From NCBI GenBank assembly GCA_964342485.1, contig CAYFFO010000011.1:1-53528 (forward strand): a DNA stretch of 53,528 bases, read 5' to 3'. The position numbers and the translations under genes are program-made. The notes beneath the pieces were generated by a model. It was not told the origin of the DNA. It saw nothing but the letters and a program-made list of their open reading frames with translations, and ran no database searches. Within the stretch, counting starts at the first letter, position 1. Each line of letters opens with the position of its first letter. The DNA comes from CAYFFO01 sp964342485 (lineage in GTDB: Bacteria; Chloroflexota; Dehalococcoidia; Lucifugimonadales; CAJWER01). Shown here in pieces: positions 43,833-53,518 of the stretch.

Positions 43833-45605
43833 ATGAAAGTCGTCTTTCGTCTTACAAAGTATGCTTTTCGTCAAAAACGGTATTTATTGGGTGCCTATTT
43901 CTCTATGCTAATTGCCACTTTGTCAGCAATGGTAATTCCATGGATGTTAGGTAATGCGATTGATGAATCTCTTTCAAGTGGACTTCGAAGCAGGTTGTTA
44001 TTACTTGCTGTACTTATATTGATATTCAGCATTTTTCGTGGATTATTTTCGTTTTCGCAACGATATTTGTCAGAAGCCCTATCCCAAAAAAGTGCATATG
44101 AACTTCGTAACGATTTTTTTGAAAAATTACAGAGCATGAGTTTCGGATTTTTCGATCAAGAGCAAACAGGGAATTTGATGTCAAAAGCCACCCAAGACGT
44201 TGAAGCAGTCCGTATGTTTATCAGCATGGGCATGGTTAGAGGACTTTCTATATTTGTAACCTTAGGTTCTGTTACAGGTTTAATGATATTTACTAACTGG
44301 CGTCTAACAATTGTAAGCATGGCTTTTGTACCAATTATTATATGGAGAGCACTGGCTCTTTCTCACGTACTTAGGCCAGCTTGGATGCGGATTCAAGTAG
44401 AGACTGGAGCAATGACTACCATTCTTCAAGAAAATTTGGCCGGCATGAAAATAGTAAAAGCTTTTGGTGCTCAAAAATTTGAGGAATCGAAATTTAATAA
44501 AACAGCGGATTCAATAGCTAATCTTACATATTCTACAACCCGTATATTCGCCTCCCAGGGATCATTGATGACATTTATTTTCACTGCTGCAACAGGTGTT
44601 ATTGTTTGGTATGGAGCTCATGAAATAACTTCAGATCGTCTAACTCCTGGAGAACTGGCTTCGTTTATTTTGTATATGGGATTGCTAGGAATGCCAATTC
44701 GTATGACTGGATGGTTAATCAACACTGTATCCAGAGCTTCTTCCGCCGGGCAGCGGTTGTATGATGTATTAGATGCAGAATCTCCTGTTGCGGAAAAAGA
44801 AGAAGCATATATTTTAGAAAGGGTATCGGGGAAGGTTGTTTTTGAAAACGTATCTGTAAATTATGGGAGAGATGAAAATGCGATAAAAGGTATCGATTTT
44901 AAAGTAGAACCTGGGGAAATGGTTGCTCTTCTTGGAGGACCAGGTTCTGGGAAGAGCACTATTGCTCACGTGATTCCTAGGTTTTATGACGTAGCTACTG
45001 GATCCATAAAACTTGATTCTATTGATGTTAGAGATGCGACTTTGGCGTCATTAAGAAGTAATGTTGGTATAGTCATGCAGGATGTTTTCGTTTTTGCTGC
45101 TTCAATAAAGGAAAATATTGCTTACGGACTTGATGAGATTGATGAAGACAGGGTAGTACATGCAGCTAAAATCGCACAGCTTCACGATTTTATAGAAGGA
45201 TTATCGAATGGATATGATACCTGGGTAGGAGAAAGAGGTATCACTCTTTCTGGAGGACAACGTCAACGTTTAGCCATTGCTAGGACTATACTTTTGGATC
45301 CCCCAATTCTCATACTTGATGATTCTACATCAAGTGTTGATATGGAGACGGAAGCAAGATTACAGGAAGCACTAGACGATGTAATGAAGGGACGAACAAC
45401 CTTTGTCATTGCCCATCGTCTTTCTACAGTACGCAGCGCTAATCTGATATTGGTCTTAAGAGAAGGTTCTATTGTTGAGAGAGGTACTCACGAGGAATTA
45501 ATAGGAAAAAATGGCTTATATAGAGAAATACATGATACACAGCTGAGGTCTCGTACAGAGCAAGATATAGATACTCCTGTGTTATCTGAGAGAGGCATAG
45601 AATAA
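43833..45605 (+). CDS. ABC exporter half-transporter with degenerate Walker B
   Basis: A 590-residue ABC-type half-exporter. Six membrane helices (about 15-300) precede a nucleotide-binding domain with Walker A GGPGSGKST (about 368), Q-loop VMQDVFVF, signature LSGGQ (about 473) and Walker B LILDDSTSSVD. The catalytic Glu normally after Walker B is Asp (DD instead of DE). The H-loop is IAHRLST. The next gene has the matching reverse pattern (LSIGQ with a normal Glu), so the two form a heterodimer with one degenerate ATP site, as in the TM287/288 and BmrCD exporters. The last codon overlaps the next start (TAATG). Substrates of this family are drugs, lipids or peptides. Confidence 0.93.
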   Translation: MKVVFRLTKYAFRQKRYLLGAYFSMLIATLSAMVIPWMLGNAIDESLSSGLRSRLLLLAVLILIFSIFRGLFSFSQRYLSEALSQKSAYELRNDFFEKLQSMSFGFFDQEQTGNLMSKATQDVEAVRMFISMGMVRGLSIFVTLGSVTGLMIFTNWRLTIVSMAFVPIIIWRALALSHVLRPAWMRIQVETGAMTTILQENLAGMKIVKAFGAQKFEESKFNKTADSIANLTYSTTRIFASQGSLMTFIFTAATGVIVWYGAHEITSDRLTPGELASFILYMGLLGMPIRMTGWLINTVSRASSAGQRLYDVLDAESPVAEKEEAYILERVSGKVVFENVSVNYGRDENAIKGIDFKVEPGEMVALLGGPGSGKSTIAHVIPRFYDVATGSIKLDSIDVRDATLASLRSNVGIVMQDVFVFAASIKENIAYGLDEIDEDRVVHAAKIAQLHDFIEGLSNGYDTWVGERGITLSGGQRQRLAIARTILLDPPILILDDSTSSVDMETEARLQEALDDVMKGRTTFVIAHRLSTVRSANLILVLREGSIVERGTHEELIGKNGLYREIHDTQLRSRTEQDIDTPVLSERGIE

Positions 45606-47262
45606 TGGTGTTTGGAGGGTTTGGAGGTGGTGGAGGCGGGTGGATGACTAGAGGCGGGGGTGCTGGAGGCTGGGGAAGAGGTATGGGTGGAAGAATGGGC
45701 CTTGATCAGGAACCGGAAGGTGGTCATGTATATGATCATGCTGTTGTGCTCAGGCTTTTTATTTATTTAATCCCACACTGGAAAAAACTTTTTATCACTA
45801 TTACAGCAATATTGATATATACCAGTACCGTGGTAGCGTTACCTTGGATGATCAAATTGATGATTGATGACTATGTACGTTCATCCAATTTGTCTGGACT
45901 AAGTATTGTAGTGCCCTTATTTATTTTCATAGCCTTAGTCCAATATGGAAGTCAATACGTTCATTTACGTACACTGGCTTTTGTTGGACAAAGAGTGCTG
46001 TATACATTAAGGGTGTTGCTATTTGCCCATCTACAACGTCTTTCTATGAGTTTTTATAACAAGAATGAAGTTGGAAGAGTTATGTCTCGTGTTCAAAACG
46101 ATGTTCAACAGCTACAAGAGTTTCTATCCATTGTCACGGTAACTTTAGCTGATGTACTTAGTTTAACTGGAATTATAGTAGCCATGGTATTAATGAATGC
46201 TAAGCTGGCTTTGATAACCCTCTCCATCATACCTCTGTTGTTTGTGATCATGGCTATTTGGCAAAAATTGGCTAGAAGAGCTTTTATAAAAGCGCGAAAA
46301 ACTATAGCTGCTGTAAATTCAGGTTTGCAGGAAAATATATCTGGAGTTAGGGTTGTACAGAGTTTAAATCGAGAAAAAGCCAATATTCGTAGTTTCGGAG
46401 CGGCTAATGCTGATAATTTGGGAGCAAACCTTGAAGTAGGTAAATTGCAAGCTGTTCTTTTTCCTGCGGTAGAAATGTTATCTGCAATTGGTATGGCTCT
46501 TGTGATTTACTTTGGTGGTTCTCTTGTTCTGGATGATTCGATAGAAGTTGGGGTGTTGGTTGCCTTTGCACTTTATATACAGCGGTTTTTTGAACCAGTA
46601 TTGAATTTGACAATGCAATATGGTTCCCTCCAAAGGGCCATGGCGTCTGGGGCTAGAATATTTGAGCTTCTAGATATAGAACCAGAAATTTTAGATACAC
46701 CTAGACCACTTAAATTAGGATCTACAAATGGGAACATACGTTTTGAAGAAGTTGATTTTGGATATAACAAGAATGAACTGATATTAAAACAAATTGATTT
46801 TAATGTAGAACCTGGCCACACGGTTGCTCTAGTCGGTCCCACGGGTGCTGGTAAAACAACTTTGATTTCGTTGATAATGCGTCTTTATGATGTTAGTGAA
46901 GGTCGGATAACCCTTGGTGGGTTTGACATACGTGATCTAAGTCTAGATGTTCTTTCCAGCCAGATATCTATAGTACCACAAGAACCTTACCTATTTTCTG
47001 ATACTGTTAGGGACAATATTAGATATAATCGGTATGATATATCTGACGACACAGTTGTTGATGCAGCTAAGGCGGTGGGGGCACATTCTTTCATAGAGAA
47101 ACTGGAACAAGGTTACGACACATTATTACAGGAAAGAGGAGGTAACCTAAGTATTGGACAACGGCAGCTAATTAGTTTTGCAAGAGCACTTGTTTCCAAG
47201 CCTAATATATTGTTATTGGATGAAGCTACAGCAAATATTGATACCCACACCGAAATGATTAT
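45605..47262 (+). CDS. ABC exporter half-transporter with Gly-rich N-terminus, 3' end in gap
   Basis: The second half of a heterodimeric exporter, cut by the 100-N gap after about 552 residues. It begins with a roughly 35-residue leader rich in Gly, Arg, Met and Trp, then an acidic patch (LDQEPEGGH) and six membrane helices (about 48-330). The nucleotide-binding domain shows Walker A GPTGAGKTT (about 412), Q-loop SIVPQEPYLFSD, signature LSIGQ (normally LSGGQ, about 515) and Walker B LLLDEATANID with the catalytic Glu intact. About 60-80 C-terminal residues, including the H-loop, are missing. The sequence after the gap (47363-47662) is not ABC-like, so the apparent fusion across the N run is an artefact. 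Translation is coupled to the first half-transporter. Confidence 0.9.
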
Positions 47263-47362
47263 NNNNNNNNNNNNNNNNNNNNNNNNNNNNNNNNNNNNNN
47301 NNNNNNNNNNNNNNNNNNNNNNNNNNNNNNNNNNNNNNNNNNNNNNNNNNNNNNNNNNNNNN
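47263..47362. other. Assembly gap of 100 N
   Basis: Exactly 100 N, placeholder gap. It hides the end of the ABC gene and the start of the gene whose C-terminus is at 47363-47662. Confidence 0.98.
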
Positions 47363-47662
47363 AGCGTGGAAGGAAATTGGAAAGCAACTTTAAATTCTCC
47401 AAGAGGGATTAGAGAAGGCAAGTTTAAATTTGTTATTAGCGGTTCAAGTTTGAGCGGTATATGGGAGAGCGACAGAGGTTCTCAATCGTTTGAAGGCGGT
47501 ACTGTTGAAGGATCTAGTCTATTTTTAACAGTGCAAATAGATAGTCCGAGAGGAGCAATGGATTTGGTTTTTACCGGACTAATTGAAGGTGAACGTATAA
47601 CCGGAAAAGTTGGTTTTGGATCATTTGGTTCTGGCACTTTCTTGTTAGAAAGAAGTAATTGA
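47363..47662 (+). CDS. C-terminal fragment with a beta-sheet domain, 5' end in gap
   Basis: The last 99 residues of a protein that begins in the gap. The visible part (EGNWKATLNSPRGIREG, GSSLSGIWESD, FEGGTVEGSSLFL, GERITGKVGFGSFGSG) has the alternating Gly turns of an all-beta, lipocalin-like domain. I have seen similar domains at the ends of hydrolases or as stand-alone proteins. It does not resemble an ABC C-terminus. Function unknown. It ends at TGA 47660-47662, 52 bp before the stop of the convergent dipeptidase gene. Confidence 0.6.
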   Translation, partial: SVEGNWKATLNSPRGIREGKFKFVISGSSLSGIWESDRGSQSFEGGTVEGSSLFLTVQIDSPRGAMDLVFTGLIEGERITGKVGFGSFGSGTFLLERSN

Positions 47663-47714
47663 TTACTTGATCAAATCCAAATAATTAAAGTAACTAGACT
47701 TTAGTAATATAACT

Positions 47715-48824
47715 TTAATTAGGCAGCCATTTTTCAAAGAAACGTTGCCAGTTCCGATACATTATGTTTTCTATGTCCGTATCTTTATATCCTCGGTTTG
47801 TTAGGACGTCAGCTATTTTTTGATAGTCCACTACGGTATCAATTTCAAATGGGGCTTCAGGTTTGCCACCCTGTCCATCTGTGTCCCCTCCAATAGCAGA
47901 ATGTTCCGAATTCCCTGCGAGTTGGTTTACATGGTCGATATGATCTACATAGTCATCTAGAGTCACTGATTCCCTTGGGAACACGTGCCATGGGTCAGGG
48001 ATGTCGCCACTCCAGTTCACTCCACCTTTGTATAGCATCCATGTGTCCATAGACGCTCCAATCACTCCACCACGTTCAATAACTGCATTTAATATTTCAT
48101 CTGGTTGTTGTCGTTCACCGGGTACAATGGCTCTGCAATTCTGGTGACTTGCAAGTAAAGGTCCGTTAAATAAATCTAATTCTTCTCTGACGGATTGATC
48201 TGATGTATGAGATACATCAAGTATCATTCCAAGCTTTTCCATATTACGTAAAAGTGGTTTTGCCGGAGGGAGAAGGCCACCTTCAGTTCCTGTGGCAGTT
48301 CCATGTGAATAAGCGCTAACTCCATAATGGGATAGGCTAATAACCCGTAACCCATTGTCCCACCACTCAAATACTTGATCTGGGCTAACTATAGCGTCAG
48401 CTCCCTCCATCCCTATAATGAATCCGACTGGTAATTCTTCGTATGTCTTTGCCTCGGCCCAAATCTTCATATGGGACTTAAAAATATTTTTTGTAGATAG
48501 GATTTGAGCTTCCTTTTTCGATTCTAGTAATTGGTAATAAGCCAATTGTCCCATAGAGCTAGCATAAGCTATATCCTGAGTACGGAATTCTCCATGTGGA
48601 TGACCGGGACGTTTCACGCAGGAAACCACTTTAACAAGGGCTGCAGCTATTTCAGCTTTTCTCATCTCAGGCAGGCTTGCCATTGTATAGGCATCAGCCC
48701 ATGTTTCCGATAATTTGGGGTAACCAGGTTCTGCGGTTCTGATGCGTTCCAGAGGCCAAGAAATATCCCTGTCCCACATAAGTGCTCCTATAGCCATAGG
48801 ATAATCACCGTCTATAATTAACAT
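47715..48824 (-). CDS. M19 membrane-dipeptidase-like amidohydrolase with altered metal motif
   Basis: A 369-residue M19 (renal dipeptidase) family protein. Preserved segments are the bridging Glu in GMEGADAI (about 138), DVSHTSDQS (about 205), SHQNCRAI (about 228) and GGDTDG (about 315, Asp of the active site). The N-terminal metal motif, usually D-G-H-x-D, reads D-G-D-Y-P here, so one metal-binding His and Asp appear replaced. It may bind only one metal, use other ligands, or have lost dipeptidase activity. AAAGGGG precedes the ATG. No signal peptide, so cytoplasmic rather than GPI- or membrane-anchored as in the mammalian enzyme. Divergent from the propeller gene at 49053. Confidence 0.85.
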   Translation of the reverse strand: MLIIDGDYPMAIGALMWDRDISWPLERIRTAEPGYPKLSETWADAYTMASLPEMRKAEIAAALVKVVSCVKRPGHPHGEFRTQDIAYASSMGQLAYYQLLESKKEAQILSTKNIFKSHMKIWAEAKTYEELPVGFIIGMEGADAIVSPDQVFEWWDNGLRVISLSHYGVSAYSHGTATGTEGGLLPPAKPLLRNMEKLGMILDVSHTSDQSVREELDLFNGPLLASHQNCRAIVPGERQQPDEILNAVIERGGVIGASMDTWMLYKGGVNWSGDIPDPWHVFPRESVTLDDYVDHIDHVNQLAGNSEHSAIGGDTDGQGGKPEAPFEIDTVVDYQKIADVLTNRGYKDTDIENIMYRNWQRFFEKWLPN

Positions 48825-49052
48825 TTCTCAAACCCCTTTTAAGGTAATTTTTATAAATTTTCTATTTCACGTCCAGAATAATATATCTAAAAAGTTATCC
48901 TTGCAATATCAGACCGGTATAGGCTAGATGGTTGTGGTGTATTGATCGAAAATAAGATATCTGGACATATATAACTTGAAAAGGATCTAAAGGTTTATCT
49001 AAGATAACAAATAAGCTACTCACAGCCAGATTTGCAATTTAAGGAGTTTATT

Positions 49053-50471
49053 TTGCCAGAAGTAATCCATTTAGAGACTAAAAGAGAATTATTTGTAGAC
49101 TATTATTTGATTAATGATTGTAATCGTACAGCATTGCAATTGCATCATCCTACCCCTGCTGATATTGCAATTAAATATGACCAGGCCTGGGAAACTGATG
49201 AAAACGGTTCTGGATCTTTTTACACGACTGTTTTTAAAGATAAAGACTCTTTCAAGATGTATTACAGAGGACATATTAATAACGTTTGTTATGCAGAAAG
49301 TAAAGATGGGATCAATTGGCATAAACCAGACCTTGGTTTATTTTCGAAAAAAGGTTTTGAAAATAATAATATTCTTATGGAAATGCCACACACCAGATCT
49401 TTCTTTACTTTTTTAGATACAAGAGCCGGTATTCCAGAGTCTGAAAAATATAAATCCAATATGGAACGTAATAGAGGTGCTGATCGTGATGGATTGAACC
49501 TTTATGTTTCTAAAGATGGGAAAAAATTCAATCGATTTGGTGGTAATCCTGGGATTCCAATGAGTTTACCAAATCATTTTGATTCCCAGAATCCTATGTT
49601 TTGGTCTGAAAATGAACAACTATATGTGATATATGGAAGGTATAAGGTGAGAAAAGACGGATTACTAGGTAAAAACAATAGAGAATTTGATAAACACAGT
49701 CGAATCAGATCTACAGCTAGAGCAACTTCTCCTGATTGTATAAATTGGTCAGAGTTTATACCTATGGACTATAGTGATACAGGTTCTATAACACCATCTG
49801 CTCAACTTTATACAAATCAAACGACTCCATATTTTAGGGCAAACCACATATATATTGCATTGCCTGCGAGGATATTTTTTGGAAAATTAAAAAATCATAA
49901 TCCATTAAATGAAGCGGCTAATGGAGATTGTTCAGATGGAGTATTAATGACAACACGTGCAGGAAGTACCCGGTATGATTTTACATTTAGGGAAAGCTTA
50001 TTAAGACCGGGTATAGGTGATGATAATTGGACTACACGAAATAATTATCCAGCCTGTGGTGTAATACAGACAGGTGGGGCAGAGATGTCCATATTTGTAC
50101 AAAGACGTTATTCTCAGACAGCAGCATATTTAGAGAGGATGACGTTACGGCTTGATGGATTTGCATCATTGAATGCAGGTTATCAAGAAGGGCAAATGGT
50201 AACGAAGCTATTAGATTTTACTGGCAATAAGTTAGAGTTAAATTATTCTACCAGTGCAGCAGGTAGGATCAGGGTAGAGATATTAGATGAGTATGGGACA
50301 TCAATAGATGGATATGGGCTAGATGATTGTGATGGATTGATCGGAGATGAGATATCTGGATATGTATCCTGGAAAGGATCTACTGATCTGTCTAAGATAT
50401 TAGGTAAGCCGGTTAGTTTAAGATTTGTGATGAACGATGCGGATATATATTCATTAAGATTTGAAAGTTGA
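49053..50471 (+). CDS. GH32/GH43-like five-bladed propeller protein
   Basis: A 472-residue protein with the look of a five-bladed beta-propeller sugar-active enzyme (glycosyl hydrolase 32/43-like). Blade-like strands are FYTTVFKDKDSFKMYYRG (about 50), GLNLYVSKDGKKF (about 143), SQNPMFWSENEQLYVIYGRY (about 170), RATSPDCINWSEF (about 215) and VLMTTRAGSTRYDF (about 290). A C-terminal beta-sandwich follows (about 395-472). This layout is common in planctomycete and Chloroflexota proteins of unknown substrate. The open frame begins at TTG 49032, but AAGGAG (49041-49046) lies 6 nt before TTG at 49053, which is the real start. No signal peptide. A glycosidase role is inferred from fold only. Confidence 0.68.
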   Translation: MPEVIHLETKRELFVDYYLINDCNRTALQLHHPTPADIAIKYDQAWETDENGSGSFYTTVFKDKDSFKMYYRGHINNVCYAESKDGINWHKPDLGLFSKKGFENNNILMEMPHTRSFFTFLDTRAGIPESEKYKSNMERNRGADRDGLNLYVSKDGKKFNRFGGNPGIPMSLPNHFDSQNPMFWSENEQLYVIYGRYKVRKDGLLGKNNREFDKHSRIRSTARATSPDCINWSEFIPMDYSDTGSITPSAQLYTNQTTPYFRANHIYIALPARIFFGKLKNHNPLNEAANGDCSDGVLMTTRAGSTRYDFTFRESLLRPGIGDDNWTTRNNYPACGVIQTGGAEMSIFVQRRYSQTAAYLERMTLRLDGFASLNAGYQEGQMVTKLLDFTGNKLELNYSTSAAGRIRVEILDEYGTSIDGYGLDDCDGLIGDEISGYVSWKGSTDLSKILGKPVSLRFVMNDADIYSLRFES

Positions 50472-50480
50472 ACAAAAATC

Positions 50481-51506
50481 TTATCTTGTATCAGTAAGTC
50501 TTTGTTTTTGCCAATCCTGGCGACCGGCGTAATAATCACCTTTTCCCCTATATGGTTGTGATAGTGGTCCGATTATTAATTGATATATCAACATATCAAG
50601 TTTAGTCGCTCCTATATTAAATTGCCCTGGTATTCTAGCGATTTCTGAAAACCCAACAGAGTCTAACAAATCTTTTTGTTCATCATCTATATTGGAAATA
50701 TGGATATTGAACGTGTCAATCTTAATTTTCTTCGCTGCCTCTATAGCAACTCCAATGAGGTCTTTTAGTTGATTTTGATATGTTGGGCAAATTCTGAAAC
50801 TAACAGTTGCACAATGTTGTTCATAAAATGTTTTCTGCCGTTGAAACGCTAATAGTCCCACTAGTCGTTTTGCCAGATTTTCAAGTACAAATACTTTTCC
50901 ATTGTCATTTTCACACCCTTTCATAACTTGTATAAAATGTCTTTCGTATCTAGTATCGTTGAAGCTGCTTGTTATATAGTCTTTGATAAACCAATCTGGC
51001 TCCTGATGGTTGTATAAAGCGGTAGCCCGTGGCAAATCACCCCATTTTGCTTTACGCACATTGGCAACACCCAAATTGTCAAAATATGTATTATCGAAGT
51101 CAAATTTAGCTTCAATTATTTTTCTCATACCATCACCAACTGTGTACCAAAAGCCCTGTTTTTCATATAGTGCTCCTGCTATGGGATTCGTTGTACACAA
51201 AAACAAAACCTTGCCTTCAATAGAAGTAAAATAATTTATCAAATGTGTGAGGAGAGCATTAGCAATGCCTTTAGTGCGATGCTTTTCTGTTGTTTCCACG
51301 AACTCTACTAGTCCAATTTCATTAGTATCTTTAGATAGATAGCATCCCATACTCCCAACCAACTCTTCTCCTATTTCTCCTATGAAATAAGGAGCCAATA
51401 AACTATCTGAAAGCTTGCCTGATAACAGATCATCCCTTATATCTGCCCAACATCCAACCTGATTTTGATATTTTCCAACTGGAGGGCTAATCATCTTGAC
51501 TTTCAT
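50481..51506 (-). CDS. Tandem GNAT acetyltransferase-domain protein
   Basis: A 341-residue protein with two GNAT-like domains. The first (about 1-155) has the acceptor loop HRTKGIANALLTHL and ends with LYEKQGFWYTVGDGM. The second (about 160-330) has NGKVFVLENLAKRLVGLLAF and ends with DLLDSVGFSEIARIPG. Tandem GNATs include mycothiol synthase and antibiotic- or peptide-modifying enzymes. The frame opens at TTG 51545, but GGGGA lies just before the ATG at 51506, which is preferred. It is convergent with the propeller gene (9 bp between stops). The acyl donor is presumably acetyl-CoA; the acceptor is unknown. Confidence 0.8.
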   Translation of the reverse strand: MKVKMISPPVGKYQNQVGCWADIRDDLLSGKLSDSLLAPYFIGEIGEELVGSMGCYLSKDTNEIGLVEFVETTEKHRTKGIANALLTHLINYFTSIEGKVLFLCTTNPIAGALYEKQGFWYTVGDGMRKIIEAKFDFDNTYFDNLGVANVRKAKWGDLPRATALYNHQEPDWFIKDYITSSFNDTRYERHFIQVMKGCENDNGKVFVLENLAKRLVGLLAFQRQKTFYEQHCATVSFRICPTYQNQLKDLIGVAIEAAKKIKIDTFNIHISNIDDEQKDLLDSVGFSEIARIPGQFNIGATKLDMLIYQLIIGPLSQPYRGKGDYYAGRQDWQKQRLTDTR

Positions 51507-51658
51507 TATTTCCCCATTCTTTAGTTCAACGTATATAGGCTTCAATTTGGATATGCCCTTTCTACTTTAATTTAAGGAATCTGGATATATAATTACACTC
51601 TACAATATAGGAATTGCACTGAAAATCCAGCTATGGTCATTGGATATCTTATGTAAGA

Positions 51659-52603
51659 ATGGTAATTATGGCAGATTTGATTAAGTTTAGTGATCTCATA
51701 TTAAGCGTATTAGATCAGTCTCCGTTGAGGAAAGGCGGTACTGGTGCTGATGCATTGTCAGAATCAGTAGAGCTTGCCAAGATTTGTGAAAATCTTGGTT
51801 ATGAAAGATATTGGGTTGCAGAACATCACAATTCAAAATCTTGGACCGGTACAAGTCCAGAAATATTGATTGGACAGATTGCAGCTAACACAAAATCTAT
51901 CAGGGTAGGTAGTGGTGGGATTATGTTGCCTCACTATTCTGCCTTAAAAGTAGCGGAACAGTTTAGAGTCCTTGATGCTTTTTATCCAAACAGGATTGAT
52001 CTGGGGATCGGGAGGGCTCCTGGGAGCGACCAAATTACAGCGTCAGCTCTTTCTTATCCAAAAACACCTTTAGATATACGCCAATTTCCGCAGCAGGTTA
52101 TGGATCTACTCGGATTTATATCAGGTGAGGTAGGACAAGGACATCCATTTAGTGGGATAAAACCAATTGCAGGTCCTCACCCTAATTCAACTCTTGATGT
52201 TTGGTTACTGGGGTCAAGTGATTTCAGTGGTCGCTTAGCTGCAATTCTAGGGATCCCTTTTGTNNNNNNNNNNNNNNNNNNNNNNNNNNNNNNNNNNNNN
52301 NNNNNNNNNNNNNNNNNNNNNNNNNNNNNNNNNNNNNNNNNNNNNNNNNNNNNNNNNNNNNNNTTATTGCCTACAGAGGAAGCTTTAAATTATGAAATGT
52401 CGGAGACTGAACGTCATCGAATGGAAACACTGACTAGGAGTTATATTGATGGTGATCCACTTCAAGTAAGAAATCAGCTAGTTGAAGTTGCAAACAAATA
52501 TGGGACCATTGATATTGGATTAGTTACAAATTGTTATAGTTTTAAGGATCGAATACGTTCCTATGAACTTATAGCAGAGACATTTAATTTAAAGAAAAAT
52601 TAA
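51659..52603 (+). CDS. Luciferase-like flavin monooxygenase (LLM), interrupted by gap
   Basis: A bacterial-luciferase-like, FMN-dependent monooxygenase of the MsnO8-type LLM subgroup. The N-terminal 201 residues before the gap carry SVLDQSPLRKGG, YWVAEHHNS (about 60), SIRVGSGGIMLPHYSAL (about 83) and LGIGRAPGSD (about 117), a standard FMN-barrel start. The C-terminal 79 residues after the gap (RNQLVEVANKYG, RIRSYELIAETFN) fit the same family, so it is probably one gene with about 50-60 residues hidden by the 100 N. Reading through the N run keeps the frame, but the true gap size is unknown. ATG at 51668 is an alternative start with no better ribosome site. Flavin monooxygenases of this type are abundant in SAR202-like genomes; the substrate is unknown. 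Confidence 0.85.
   Translation: MVIMADLIKFSDLILSVLDQSPLRKGGTGADALSESVELAKICENLGYERYWVAEHHNSKSWTGTSPEILIGQIAANTKSIRVGSGGIMLPHYSALKVAEQFRVLDAFYPNRIDLGIGRAPGSDQITASALSYPKTPLDIRQFPQQVMDLLGFISGEVGQGHPFSGIKPIAGPHPNSTLDVWLLGSSDFSGRLAAILGIPFXXXXXXXXXXXXXXXXXXXXXXXXXXXXXXXXXXLLPTEEALNYEMSETERHRMETLTRSYIDGDPLQVRNQLVEVANKYGTIDIGLVTNCYSFKDRIRSYELIAETFNLKKN
52264..52363. other. Assembly gap of 100 N
   Basis: Exactly 100 N inside the LLM monooxygenase gene. Family length suggests that the real gap is longer than 100 bp. Confidence 0.98.
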
Positions 52604-52672
52604 TCGTTGAATTTGATTTAACTTCGATCTGATATATATAGATTAGTAGTAATGAAACTTACTTGACTGTAG

Positions 52673-53518
52673 TTATCTGGGGATCCACTTATATGCCGTT
52701 TTGGAGTTTTCGACGAAAAATTTATCTTCATACTTGGATCCTTTTTCTTTAAAATACCTTTTGGTAATGTTTACTTCCTGTGAATATGGACCGACTTGCT
52801 CAACATTCGGCCAGTTGCTCCCATACATAAGCCGATCTTCTCCAAAAGCATTCCATAGTGTGTCAAGCATAGGTCGGTAAAAATTTAATTCAGTAGGGGC
52901 CGGGAGTACTTCACTGTGTTGCAGTATTGCTGATACTTTACAGTAAACATTTGGATATTTCGCAATACGCTTCATCATCTCTATCCATGTTGGATTCGGA
53001 GACTTTCCATTAATCGGATGCCCTGCCCCGATATGGTTAATTACGATTCGTAATTGAGGAACTCTACTAATCATCGTGAAGAGATGAGTAAAATCGTAAT
53101 ATCCTAATGGAGTATCTAATTGTAAATCTTTGACCTCCAAAAGTTCTGCTGATCGAATAACCTTATCGGTAGAATAATCTGTAGGATCGAGGCTTCGAGC
53201 TCGAATACCTCTAAATAGTGGGTTTGATGAGAAACGCTGTAAAAGATCTTCAAATGTATTTGATCTCATGTCTAAGTTACCTGAGAACCCTACAATTAAA
53301 GGTTCCTTTGAAGCGATATCAAGTATCCACTGATTATCTTCTACTCGGTCACTCGCTTCGACTACCACGACTCCTTTAATACCGTGAGGTTTAGTTATAG
53401 CCTTAAAGTGTAGTGGTAGTACCGTACGATATAGACGTGATTCTACATTCGGGTCTGGATACGGAACTCCCTCAGGTCGGGTGGGATCAAGAAAGTGAAC
53501 GTGTGTATCTATAATCAT
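52673..53518 (-). CDS. Amidohydrolase 2 family metal-dependent hydrolase
   Basis: A 281-residue TIM-barrel hydrolase of the amidohydrolase-related (PF04909) family. The HxH metal motif is IDTHVHFLDP at the N-terminus, the second His is in IVINHIGAGHP (about 160), and the catalytic Asp position is replaced or shifted in MYGSNWPNVEQ (about 236, S-N-W-P, as in many lactonase-like members). Relatives hydrolyse sugar lactones or decarboxylate aromatic acids. A strong GGAGGT precedes the ATG at 53518, five nt before it. The window ends 10 bp upstream, so no upstream neighbour is visible. L-fucono- or L-rhamnono-lactonase is a reasonable guess given the sugar genes here. Confidence 0.86.
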   Translation of the reverse strand: MIIDTHVHFLDPTRPEGVPYPDPNVESRLYRTVLPLHFKAITKPHGIKGVVVVEASDRVEDNQWILDIASKEPLIVGFSGNLDMRSNTFEDLLQRFSSNPLFRGIRARSLDPTDYSTDKVIRSAELLEVKDLQLDTPLGYYDFTHLFTMISRVPQLRIVINHIGAGHPINGKSPNPTWIEMMKRIAKYPNVYCKVSAILQHSEVLPAPTELNFYRPMLDTLWNAFGEDRLMYGSNWPNVEQVGPYSQEVNITKRYFKEKGSKYEDKFFVENSKTAYKWIPR

